A DNA stretch of 64,000 nucleotides from Halorubrum salinarum (GTDB lineage Archaea > Halobacteriota > Halobacteria > Halobacteriales > Haloferacaceae). Location of the stretch: NCBI RefSeq assembly GCF_013267195.1, contig NZ_CP053941.1, positions 1-64,000 on the forward strand. Direction: 5' to 3'. Each line of letters starts with the position of its first letter. Position 1 is the stretch's first letter. The notes beneath the pieces were generated by a model. That model was not told the DNA's origin. It was given only the letters and a program-made list of their open reading frames with translations, and did no database searches. Of the stretch, positions 42,252-50,585 are shown piece by piece. The position numbers and the translations under genes were made by a program.

Positions 42252-43227
42252 GTCCGGAGACCACGGTGCCACTGACGGCCAGCGGGTCCTCGTTACGGGC
42301 GGCTGCGGCTACATCGGCAGCGCACTGGTTCCGCGGCTGCTCGACGACGCGCGCGTGAGCGAGGTCATCGTCCTCGACTCACTGGCCAACGGTTCACCCG
42401 CGCACCTCGCCGGCTGCGTCGGCCCGGATCTCGATTTTCGCCGCGGCGACGTCCGCGAGTACGGCGCCGTCGAGAGCGCGACCCGCGGCGTCGACGCCGT
42501 GATCCACCTCGCGGCGATTACCGGCGCCGCGTCGACGCACGACCGGCGCGAGGAGACGTTCGCGGTCAACCGCGACGGCACCGAGAACGTGCTCACGGCC
42601 GCGGGCAAGTTCGACGTCGACAGCGTCGTCGTCGCCTCCTCGTGTAACAACTACGGTCGGGCAGCGAGCCGCGACATCGACGAGACGACCGAGCAGAACC
42701 CCCTCAATCCGTACGCCGAGTCGAAGGTGGCCTGCGAGCGGCTGTTAGACGACGCGCTCGAGGCGTACGATTTCGAGGGGACGGCGCTCCGGATGAGCAC
42801 GAACTACGGCTGGTCGCCGGGCGTCCGATTTAATCTGGTGGTGAACCACTTCGTGTTCCGCGGGCTGACGGACCGCCCGCTGACGGTGTACGGTGACGGG
42901 TCGAACTGGCGGCCGTTCATCCACGTGCGCGACGCGGCACGGGCGTATCTCGACGCCGCGTTGGAACCGGATGCGTGGCCTCAGCGGGTGTATAACGTCG
43001 GTTCGAACGAGGGGAACTACCGGATCGCGGAGATTGCGGAGATTGTCCGCGAGGAGCTGGATCGGGATTTAGACGTGACGTACTTAGAGGATGAACAGCC
43101 CGGGCCCTCGTATCACGTGAACTTCGACCGGCTGGCCGGGACGGGCTTCGAGACGGAGTGGACGCTGCGAGAGGGAATTCGAGATATCGCGAGCGAGTTG
43201 ACCGGCTCGGAGGCGATTGAAGCATGA
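42244..43227 (+). CDS. NAD-dependent nucleotide-sugar epimerase/dehydratase 2
   Basis: 327 aa extended SDR. It has the NAD motif TGGCGYIGSALVPRLL, an active-site block VVASSCNNYGRA with NPYAESKVACE (Tyr-x-x-x-Lys), and WRPFIHVRDAARA. The start overlaps the previous stop by 8 bp (ATGAGTGA) and the end overlaps the next start by 4 bp. Substrate unknown; the context suggests UDP-hexose or UDP-hexuronate for an N-glycan. Confidence 0.82.
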   Translation: MSESGDHGATDGQRVLVTGGCGYIGSALVPRLLDDARVSEVIVLDSLANGSPAHLAGCVGPDLDFRRGDVREYGAVESATRGVDAVIHLAAITGAASTHDRREETFAVNRDGTENVLTAAGKFDVDSVVVASSCNNYGRAASRDIDETTEQNPLNPYAESKVACERLLDDALEAYDFEGTALRMSTNYGWSPGVRFNLVVNHFVFRGLTDRPLTVYGDGSNWRPFIHVRDAARAYLDAALEPDAWPQRVYNVGSNEGNYRIAEIAEIVREELDRDLDVTYLEDEQPGPSYHVNFDRLAGTGFETEWTLREGIRDIASELTGSEAIEA

Positions 43228-44255
43228 CCGACACGGAAGACACCGAGACGGACGAGGAGGGCAGCGACAGATCGATCGAGACGCCCACTATCGCGGTAAC
43301 GGGCGCAGCCGGCTACATTGGAAGCCGCGTGGTCGTGGAATTCCAGGAGGCGTATCCTGACTGGGAGCTTATCGCGATCGACAACCAGTACCGCGGACAG
43401 GTGGATGCGATCGGCGACGTCGACATCAAGCACGTCGACATCCGAAACCGTGACCGGCTGGAAGACGCGCTCGCGGGCGCGGACGTGGTGTGTCACCTCG
43501 CGGCGATCAGCGGCGTCGACGATTGCGACGAGAACCCCGATCTGGCCTACGAGGTGAACGTCACCGGGACGAACAACGTGGCGTGGTTCTGCCGGAAGAC
43601 GGGCGCCGCGCTCGCGTTCCCGTTCAGCATGGCCGTGTTGGGTGATCCCGAGGAGTTCCCGATCACGGCCGACCAGCCGCGGGATCCGCTGAACTGGTAC
43701 GGGCGGACGAAGTGGATCGGTGAGCGATCGATCGAGGCGTTCGCGGACGGCGCGTTCCCGGCGCACCTCTTCTTGAAGTCGAACCTCTACGGCGAGCACG
43801 TCGTCGACGGGACAGAGGTGGGGAAACCGACCGTGATCAACTTCTTTGTGAATCGCGCGCTCGCGGGCGAGACGCTGACGGTGTACGATCCCGGGACGCA
43901 GGCGCGGAACTTCGTTCACGTGAAGGACGTAGCGCGGGCGTACGTGCGGAGCGCGGAGCGGTTGGTGGAGCAGTTGGAGCGAGGGGAGACCGGGACCGAG
44001 ACGTACGAAATCGCGAGTGACGAGGATCTGAGCGTAATTGAGGTGGCGGAGATCGTGCGGGAGGCCGCTCACGAGGAGCACGGGATCGACGTGGATGTAG
44101 AGTTGGTGGAGAATCCACGAGGTGCGGAGACGATGGTGGAGGAATTTGGGGTGGACATCTCTGAAACTGGAAGACGAATCGGGTGGAACCCGACACAAAC
44201 TGTTACCGACTCGGTTGGGGGACTGATCTCCTCTGTCGGCCCCGTTACGGAGTGA
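43224..44255 (+). CDS. NAD-dependent nucleotide-sugar epimerase/dehydratase 3
   Basis: 343 aa extended SDR after an acidic ~25-residue leader. The NAD motif is TGAAGYIGSRVVVEF. The active site shows FPFSMAVLGDP and LNWYGRTKWIGE (Tyr-x-x-x-Lys), and ARNFVHVKDVARA follows. It is the third member of the coupled operon and the last strongly GC-rich gene before the island. The function is probably a distinct step of the same sugar modification. Confidence 0.8.
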   Translation: MTDTEDTETDEEGSDRSIETPTIAVTGAAGYIGSRVVVEFQEAYPDWELIAIDNQYRGQVDAIGDVDIKHVDIRNRDRLEDALAGADVVCHLAAISGVDDCDENPDLAYEVNVTGTNNVAWFCRKTGAALAFPFSMAVLGDPEEFPITADQPRDPLNWYGRTKWIGERSIEAFADGAFPAHLFLKSNLYGEHVVDGTEVGKPTVINFFVNRALAGETLTVYDPGTQARNFVHVKDVARAYVRSAERLVEQLERGETGTETYEIASDEDLSVIEVAEIVREAAHEEHGIDVDVELVENPRGAETMVEEFGVDISETGRRIGWNPTQTVTDSVGGLISSVGPVTE

Positions 44256-44276
44256 CGTGGTTTCCGGGGTTAGTCA

Positions 44277-45815
44277 TCACTCTCCTATCACCCGTTTCAC
44301 GAGTCGCTTCATTCTGGACAGATCGACTCCGAAACGTTCCTCGACACTGAGAAGTAGCATTATTTCCTCCTCTTGAATGGCATCAAGCCGCAGTATCACG
44401 AGAACATAGAGCAACCCGAAAACAATGAACGAACCAAACAGCGTCACTACGTTCCGCTGAAACCCTACGGTTACGACGCTGGCGACCACGGCCATTAGTA
44501 CGACTGAGCCGGCCAACGGTTTCAGCAGATGCGAATTGAACGGGTGAACGCCCGTTCGGTGATACAGGGCAACGGAGTAGAGTATGTTCAACAGCGTGTA
44601 CGAAATGGAGGTTGCCACCGCCGCGCCAAGATAAGCGTACTGGGGAATGAGTATATAATTCAGTACGATATTCGTAGTACCTGTAGCAAGGTTAATCCAC
44701 ATGATCGTTCGCGTCTCTCCGACAGAAGTCAACGACTGCATGTTGGGACCCACGAGCGACTGAACTGAGAAGCCGACGGCGAGGACCACCAATGCGATTG
44801 CTCCTTCGTCGTACTCTTGTCCGAAGGTAATCCCGATGATCGTCTCGGGAAAGAGGACGAAGTAGAACAACGCTGGCAGAGTGAGCAGGAGGACCCATTT
44901 CGTTACCACCTGATATATCCGAAGCATTTCTTTTTTTTGTCCCTCCGAGTGGAGCCGCGAAAAGGCCGGTAGGAAAATAAAACTGAATCCACTCAGTGTC
45001 ATCGTGAGCAACTCCGCCAATGGGTACACGGCGTTGTACACTCCGACGTCGTTCGCGGAATGAAAGTAGCTTAGAAAGAAGATGTCGAGGTTGGACAGTA
45101 TCATGATCATTGACGTCATCAACATCAATGGGGCTGAGAAGCGCAGAAGTTCTCGCCGGATCCGGGTCCCACCGATCGACGCCGCGACCGGTGTGTGCCT
45201 CACAACGTAATAGAGGCCGGCGATCCCAGCAGCCACGAACGTCGCCGTGTAGGCCCAGACGATACCGATCGAACCGAGTCCGAGGAGGAGGACGGCGGCA
45301 ATGAGGACAAAGCGAATCGTCGGCTGGAAGATGTTCCGTATGAGTACTTTTGGGACGGTCTGCTCCATTCCTTGGACGACTCCAATGGAGAATTTCAGTA
45401 GGACGGCGAACGGGAGTCCGACGGCGGCCGCCCGAAGAACCGATACTGCTTCTGGTGCTCGAAGGAACAACCTCGCAATAGGGTCAGCGAACACCCACAG
45501 CGTTACCGCCGCGGCGGCCGCCACAGGGAGCGCGAGTTCAAGTCCCGAGAGGATAATCCCTTTGCGATCCGCGTCGTGGTCGAATCTGGGAAGATATCGT
45601 CCGACTCCGGTATTTAATCCGATCAGGAGGATCGCAGATGTGAATGATAGCGTCTTGATACCGAGGGTAGCGACCCCGTATTCGACCTGTCCAAGGATGC
45701 GTGCCATCAAGATCTTCCCGAAGAACGAGATTCCGAGTTCCAACGCAAGTCCGACAAAGATGATACTGCCGCCTTTAAAAAGCCCTCGTACGACGCTTTT
45801 TCTCGACTCTTTCAT
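44277..45815 (-). CDS. Polysaccharide/lipid-linked oligosaccharide flippase (Wzx/AglR-like)
   Basis: 512 aa with about 14 hydrophobic helices, the MOP/MATE-like fold of the polysaccharide transporter family (FKGGSIIFVGLALELGI, SNLDIFFLSYFHSANDVGVYN). It should move the lipid-linked glycan across the membrane before AglB uses it, as proposed for AglR. A GTATAATA box lies about 20 bp upstream of the ATG. Base composition falls clearly here compared with the SDR operon, marking the start of the island. Confidence 0.85.
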   Translation of the reverse strand: MKESRKSVVRGLFKGGSIIFVGLALELGISFFGKILMARILGQVEYGVATLGIKTLSFTSAILLIGLNTGVGRYLPRFDHDADRKGIILSGLELALPVAAAAAVTLWVFADPIARLFLRAPEAVSVLRAAAVGLPFAVLLKFSIGVVQGMEQTVPKVLIRNIFQPTIRFVLIAAVLLLGLGSIGIVWAYTATFVAAGIAGLYYVVRHTPVAASIGGTRIRRELLRFSAPLMLMTSMIMILSNLDIFFLSYFHSANDVGVYNAVYPLAELLTMTLSGFSFIFLPAFSRLHSEGQKKEMLRIYQVVTKWVLLLTLPALFYFVLFPETIIGITFGQEYDEGAIALVVLAVGFSVQSLVGPNMQSLTSVGETRTIMWINLATGTTNIVLNYILIPQYAYLGAAVATSISYTLLNILYSVALYHRTGVHPFNSHLLKPLAGSVVLMAVVASVVTVGFQRNVVTLFGSFIVFGLLYVLVILRLDAIQEEEIMLLLSVEERFGVDLSRMKRLVKRVIGE

Positions 45816-45938
45816 CTGAATGACGACAGATATTATACGTTTGTCGCGCTCCGTGATGGGAATTTCGCTTCAGGTCCCGCACCGACGGGCCACAAACCGC
45901 TCCACGTGTTCCGGGTTCGACACCCAGTCAGTCTTAGG

Positions 45939-46871
45939 TTATACGTATCCGAGCTGGCGGAGTTTGTCCTCGACGTCGGCGTCGAGTTCTTTCTCTTCCG
46001 AGTCTGCCCGGCCGTTCTTCGCTCGTATTTCCGCCCATGGAACTTTTCGAAGGACAGGATGATAGATTTTGGTCGGATGACCGTACAGCTTTATCGGAAT
46101 CGGACGTGCCCGCTCTCCAAGCGCATTCCCATGGTCTGACGTGATCACAACTTTACCTGATGCTATCTCGAGAAGCGGGTCGATCGCATCCAGTACATAC
46201 TCAAGATTACGACGGTACCCCGCCCAAGCTTCGTTCGGATCAACAAGTCCAAGTCCAACAGCTTCCCAGACATCCGCGGCACCACTCCGAACGTTCGTTA
46301 CCTCGAGTTCGTCCGTTCCCTCGAACTTCGTGAACCGGAGTTCCGGGTCCTCAACGAACGGGTAATGCGGCTGGAGATAGTGAACGATGAGTCGTTTGTC
46401 CGGATTGTCTTTGTGAACCTGAATAGCTCTCTCTGTCACCGACTCGGCAGGCACAGTCCCGAGGTCTGGGTCGAAATTATCCTGCCAGACCTCCTCAAAC
46501 TGTGCAAATGCGGTATCGACCCAGTAAGAAACGACCGGATTCCCGGTCACGTAAATTGTGTCTGTCTTTGCTCGTCCGTTGAAATTTGCTTTCGTCCACT
46601 CACGAGTCGCACTTCCTCGACTCTTTTTTACCTCATAGTGATCGTAGTCAGTCGTGTCAACGACTTCTTCAAATAGATCTGCCCGGCACGCGTCTAAAAT
46701 AATGAGTAAGTCCCAAGACTCCTCAGAAACATCAACTGCGGAGGAATCATTATATAGTTTAGACTGAATCGGAGACAGAACCCGTGAAGCGAATCGATTC
46801 CGCCACCATGTCCTGCGGTCGTAGTTTTGTTTTATTTCTGATATTACATACCGTAGAGTTCCAAGCACCAT
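45939..46871 (-). CDS. Alkaline-phosphatase-superfamily transferase/hydrolase A
   Basis: 310 aa. The metal Asp lies in LLIILDACRADLFEE, a Ser/Thr-rich nucleophile region follows (SRGSATREWT), then VTGNPVVS, HYLQPHYPF and the metal pair in TSDHGNALGER. It is homologous along its length to the gene at 53024, including the N-terminus (YDRRTWWRNRF). The family includes sulfatases and phosphoglycerol or phosphoethanolamine transferases; the SDHGN form without a Cys-x-Pro-x-Arg site argues against a classic sulfatase. In this locus a role in decorating or trimming the glycan is likely. Confidence 0.7.
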   Translation of the reverse strand: MVLGTLRYVISEIKQNYDRRTWWRNRFASRVLSPIQSKLYNDSSAVDVSEESWDLLIILDACRADLFEEVVDTTDYDHYEVKKSRGSATREWTKANFNGRAKTDTIYVTGNPVVSYWVDTAFAQFEEVWQDNFDPDLGTVPAESVTERAIQVHKDNPDKRLIVHYLQPHYPFVEDPELRFTKFEGTDELEVTNVRSGAADVWEAVGLGLVDPNEAWAGYRRNLEYVLDAIDPLLEIASGKVVITSDHGNALGERARPIPIKLYGHPTKIYHPVLRKVPWAEIRAKNGRADSEEKELDADVEDKLRQLGYV

Positions 46872-46950
46872 CGTATACGATGGCGTTACCTCCGTCTTTT
46901 ATGAATCCACGGTATCGACAGGCATCAGGAGGATATATGCGGTGTGTGGA

Positions 46951-47970
46951 TCATTCTTTTCGAACCAGACCGAACGGCGGATCCTCATTGACGTACGCAC
47001 CGATCGACCAACATGAACCGAGAAGCGAACGACCAAATTTCACGTCTCCATCGGTGACATAGACCCATTTTTGACTTTCAGTCACATACTGAGCGTCTAC
47101 ATGATGCATTCGGCCACTGTTCCATCCGAATAGACCGGTCCCTTCAAACCATGAATGTTCTCTGATCGGCTCGTCAGTATATTCTGACGGACTGAGTCCT
47201 GTTATCTCGTATACTTGTACTTTGTCACCGTACTGGTCTACGTTATTCTGTAAGAACAGTATTACTCCTGACTCAGTGACAATCGGTCGGCCAGCCGGTC
47301 TGCCCGCCCACGTTCTGTCTGTGACGATTGGGTTATGTTCGTGTGGTCTCCAGTCGTCTGTTTCTAGTTCCGTCGAATAATAGGCGTAGAGAGTATCATT
47401 GGACCCCGCTCCAACGATGATCCACCAATAGTCTCGATATTTGAATACGATCGGATCCAGTGGACCGTATTCGGGGGATATCATGTCGGTAACCGGTACC
47501 CAGCGATGTGGAAACGGGTCTGCTCTGAATAGAGTGACCGACCGGTCGGCCGGATCGCCCCCCTGACCAGGTGCCATATACACTGTTCCTCCCGACTCGA
47601 AGACGAACGGAAAAGCGAGATGTCGCTTCCATTTGAGAACCACGCCGTCATACTGCCAGTCGTTTCCCCCATTTTCACTTGTTGCGTGTCCAATGACGGC
47701 TGTTGGCTCTCGGTGTCCGTTTTGTATCTCAAAGAACAGGTGCCAAGTTTCATCAGAGATAAATAAAAACGGATCTGCAGTAAAACTCACGTACCCGTAG
47801 TCAGTCACATCCCGTGCCGTAATAATCGGATTCCCGCTTGATGACAACGTTTCGGAAAGTTCCGGAGTAGCACCGTACCTTCCGCCGGAGAGATGTCTAT
47901 TGGCGCTCAAGACAATCGTTGATAGTCTAGATCGTGCCGCTGGGAGCAAGTTTTTGAGTTTTCTCACCAT
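46951..47970 (-). CDS. Beta-propeller sugar-transferase-associated protein (GINT1 N-terminal-like)
   Basis: 339 aa from ATG at 47970; a GTG at 48003 is an alternative. The body is a repeated beta pattern like five-bladed GH43-type propellers: SFTADPFLFISDETWHLFFE, SFVFESGG-like turns, YGPLDPIVFKYRDYWWIIVG, WAGRPAGRPIVTESGVILF. This resembles the N-terminal domain named after glucosamine inositolphosphorylceramide transferase 1, also found in bacterial sugar loci. Which reaction it serves is unknown. It is divergent from the formyltransferase gene, a meaningful pairing (see findings). GC is low. Confidence 0.6.
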   Translation of the reverse strand: MVRKLKNLLPAARSRLSTIVLSANRHLSGGRYGATPELSETLSSSGNPIITARDVTDYGYVSFTADPFLFISDETWHLFFEIQNGHREPTAVIGHATSENGGNDWQYDGVVLKWKRHLAFPFVFESGGTVYMAPGQGGDPADRSVTLFRADPFPHRWVPVTDMISPEYGPLDPIVFKYRDYWWIIVGAGSNDTLYAYYSTELETDDWRPHEHNPIVTDRTWAGRPAGRPIVTESGVILFLQNNVDQYGDKVQVYEITGLSPSEYTDEPIREHSWFEGTGLFGWNSGRMHHVDAQYVTESQKWVYVTDGDVKFGRSLLGSCWSIGAYVNEDPPFGLVRKE

Positions 47971-48042
47971 GAATTGAAGTGTGTCCCTGTCATCATTTTT
48001 CACCCAAGAGATGTTCTGCTTCGGATGCGGGTTTTATCCAAT

Positions 48043-48050
48043 AATATAAG
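48043..48050 (+). promoter_or_regulatory. TATA box of the formyltransferase operon
   Basis: AATATAAG lies about 35 bp before the ATG at 48085, in the AT-rich divergent promoter region. Confidence 0.45.
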
Positions 48051-48084
48051 TCCATTCCTACTGTTAGTCCTTTATCATCGAAGC

Positions 48085-48903
48085 ATGTCTGACTCGGATA
48101 ACACTACTCATGTTTGCTTACTTCTTGGTTCGAAGAGGATTCCGGGTTGGTTTGTGAAATCCCTTCAGGAGCTAGTCGATGGTCAGCCCATTGATGTCTC
48201 TCTCGTCGTTCTAGCCGATGAACCAGACACGAACGTGGATAGGGGATTGCTTTCGGATGTTAAACAAAAACGGACTTGGCTAATCGTAGCTCTGCTACAG
48301 AAACTCTTCGATATTCTTCAGAATGAAGATCCATACGGCTCTCTTCAACGAATTAACCAAGTCGATTGTATTCAGAACGCTCCGGTACATAAGACGACTA
48401 TGATTCGGTCTGGTAAATACGGTTATGAGTTTTCGGAGGACACGCTCGCACTTGTCGCTGAGAAGGCAGATGTCGCAGTTCACTTCGGGATTGGAATACT
48501 TCGGGGTGACATTCTCACCACGCCACCGTTCGGTGTTATTGGATTCCACCACGGCGACGTTCGGGAGTATCGTGGGGGTCCCCCTGGATTCTGGGAATTC
48601 GTTCACGGAGCAGAAGAGACCGGAGTGACTGTCCAGCGTTTCACCGAAACACTAGATGGGGGAGAAATTTTATCATTCAAATCTATTAAAATAGATGACA
48701 CAAAATGTTGGAAAGAGGTTAGAGAACGTCAGTACGTAGCCTCGGTAGACATGTTATCTGAAGCAGTTGATAACATCAAGGATCCAGAATACGATCCCGA
48801 GGTCCCCTCCACTCTCGGTCGCGTCTATTCACCCTCAGACCGAGATTGGCGTACGACCGTACGCTACATTTACCGGGTATTTGCTTCGAAGGTTGACACA
48901 TAG
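48085..48903 (+). CDS. Formyltransferase-family sugar-modifying enzyme
   Basis: 272 aa. The formyl-transfer core is recognised by VIGFHHGDVREYRGGPPGFWE, equivalent to the H-x-S/G-x-L-P..RG..P segment with catalytic Asn/His/Asp of tRNA and sugar N-formyltransferases, followed by GVTVQRFTETLDGGEILS. It would transfer a formyl group from formyl-tetrahydrofolate to an amino-sugar nucleotide in glycan synthesis. MSDSDN (48085) was chosen over an upstream frame start at 47974. It overlaps the next gene. Confidence 0.75.
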   Translation: MSDSDNTTHVCLLLGSKRIPGWFVKSLQELVDGQPIDVSLVVLADEPDTNVDRGLLSDVKQKRTWLIVALLQKLFDILQNEDPYGSLQRINQVDCIQNAPVHKTTMIRSGKYGYEFSEDTLALVAEKADVAVHFGIGILRGDILTTPPFGVIGFHHGDVREYRGGPPGFWEFVHGAEETGVTVQRFTETLDGGEILSFKSIKIDDTKCWKEVRERQYVASVDMLSEAVDNIKDPEYDPEVPSTLGRVYSPSDRDWRTTVRYIYRVFASKVDT

Positions 48904-49564
48904 ATCACCAACTGAACGGATCGGGAATAATATAAACAGTGGAATCGAATCGGAGATAGTGCCAAGAAATCTCCGAGTTGAGGCTCTACTGGACGCAGTA
49001 CCGGCAGAGGCAAAGGTTCTTGATTTGGGTTGTGTCCAACATTCCGCAGAGAAGGCTTCCAACGAAGATTGGGTCCACGGAGAGCTGTATGATATCGCAG
49101 ACGAAGTCGTCGGGGTTGACTATGAACGAAAAGAAGTTGAAAAACTCCGCGAACAGGGATACAACGTAATTCATGGGGATGTCGAGGAACTTGACCTCGA
49201 CGACACGTTTGATGTAGTCGTCGCCGGAGAACTTATAGAACACCTCTCCAACGTCGGAAATTTCCTTGACAGTGTTCGTGACCACCTGCGGCCTGAGGGT
49301 GAATTCATCATGACGACACCGAATCCTTGGGCATTCCATCGGTTCAAGCAGGCGGCATTCGGTGAAGTATATTCCAACGAGGAGCACACCTGCTGGTTCG
49401 ACGAACGAACTCTCACGCAGGTGTTAGACAGACACGAATTCGAAGTGAACGAAGTGATCCAGGTGAAAGCCTCCGATCCCGGGATTACTCGTCTTCTGTA
49501 CGACGTCGGCTTACGTACTATTGGTGGGACGAGTCTCTTGGTTAAAGCGCGCGTAGCACAGTAG
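48881..49564 (+). CDS. Class I SAM-dependent methyltransferase
   Basis: 227 aa if it begins at TTG 48881. An ATG at 48767 lies deep in the formyltransferase gene and a GTG at about 48959 is also possible, so the start is uncertain. The SAM motif I reads AKVLDLGCVQHS, motif II is VVGVDYE, and DVVVAGELIEHL (motif IV) with FIMTTPNPWAFHRFK complete the fold. Haloarchaeal N-glycans often carry methylated hexuronic acids, so sugar O-methylation is a sensible guess. Same operon as the formyltransferase. Confidence 0.75.
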   Translation: MLRRLTHRSPTERIGNNINSGIESEIVPRNLRVEALLDAVPAEAKVLDLGCVQHSAEKASNEDWVHGELYDIADEVVGVDYERKEVEKLREQGYNVIHGDVEELDLDDTFDVVVAGELIEHLSNVGNFLDSVRDHLRPEGEFIMTTPNPWAFHRFKQAAFGEVYSNEEHTCWFDERTLTQVLDRHEFEVNEVIQVKASDPGITRLLYDVGLRTIGGTSLLVKARVAQ

Positions 49565-49571
49565 ACATCTC

Positions 49572-50585
49572 ATGAAGCGCGTTCTGTTATTACACACGAA
49601 CAAGGAGTATGCTCTCTCTCTTGCGGAGGCGGTCGAGTCACAAACTACGGAGTACGAGGTCGACGTCGTCACACGGGTACCGATCCACAATCGAATCAAG
49701 AGTCTTTCACTTGGTGAGTATGACTTGGTCCAAGCGGACGAACTGTTAGTTAACGGTGTTCTCGCTTGTGGCAGTTCAGTGATCAGCGGTACACCGTTCG
49801 TCGTCTCCATTCGTGGATGGGCGGACTACACGAATGCTCACGGACAATACGGTCGTCTTCGTGATGTTTCAATCAGGCTTCGGACGAAGTTTGTGCTTAG
49901 ATACGCGAGCAAAGCTATCTTTCTGAGTAACGAAACGCTACACGAATTCGAACAGCGGTATCGCGTTAACGAGACTGCCGTGATCGGTCGTCCGATCGAC
50001 GTAGAGTATTACCAAAGTGGAACGGAGAATTTGTTCGCAGATGATGGAAAATTCAATCTACTAACGGTGACAAACCTCAGATACAAGGAGAAATTCGACG
50101 GAGTGAAGGACACCCTCGAAGGCCTACGTAAGCCGTTCAAGCGTCACGAGAAGCTCCGTTATCAGGTGGCTGGCGACGGAAAATATCTCAGTCAACTCAA
50201 GCAGTTTCTGGCAGAGTACCCGTACTCAGATCGCGTTGATGTACTCGGGTTTCGTTCGGACATTCCTCAAGTTCTAGCGAGAGCAGACGCATTTATTTAT
50301 CTGAGTTATCTCGATGCCTATCCGACCGTCGTACTTGAAGCGCAGGCAGCAGGACTGCCAGTAATCGGTAGCGATACCGTCGGGGTTCCTGAGGTGGTAG
50401 GTGATGCTGGGATACTCTGTCAGCCGACACCGAGTAGTGTAAGCGACACCGTGACTCAACTCCTCGAGAACGAGACGTTAAGAACTGAGTTAGCCGAAAA
50501 GAGTAGAAAGAAGATGGAAACGTATAATCAGAGTTGCGCTGAACGACACGCCGAAGTTTGGAGCGACGTTCTCGATTACTCCTGA
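49572..50585 (+). CDS. GT4-family glycosyltransferase
   Basis: 337 aa GT-B fold. The N-terminal domain has FVVSIRGWADY and a GRPIDVEYY switch. The C-terminal nucleotide-sugar half shows LLTVTNLRYKEKFDG, VDVLGFRSDIPQVLARADAFIYLSYLDAYPTVVLEAQAAGLPVIG with the E-x7-E motif, and GVPEVVGDAGILC. It starts 8 bp after the methyltransferase. It converges with the sulfatase-like gene and overlaps its end by 10 bp. The donor cannot be read from sequence. Confidence 0.85.
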   Translation: MKRVLLLHTNKEYALSLAEAVESQTTEYEVDVVTRVPIHNRIKSLSLGEYDLVQADELLVNGVLACGSSVISGTPFVVSIRGWADYTNAHGQYGRLRDVSIRLRTKFVLRYASKAIFLSNETLHEFEQRYRVNETAVIGRPIDVEYYQSGTENLFADDGKFNLLTVTNLRYKEKFDGVKDTLEGLRKPFKRHEKLRYQVAGDGKYLSQLKQFLAEYPYSDRVDVLGFRSDIPQVLARADAFIYLSYLDAYPTVVLEAQAAGLPVIGSDTVGVPEVVGDAGILCQPTPSSVSDTVTQLLENETLRTELAEKSRKKMETYNQSCAERHAEVWSDVLDYS

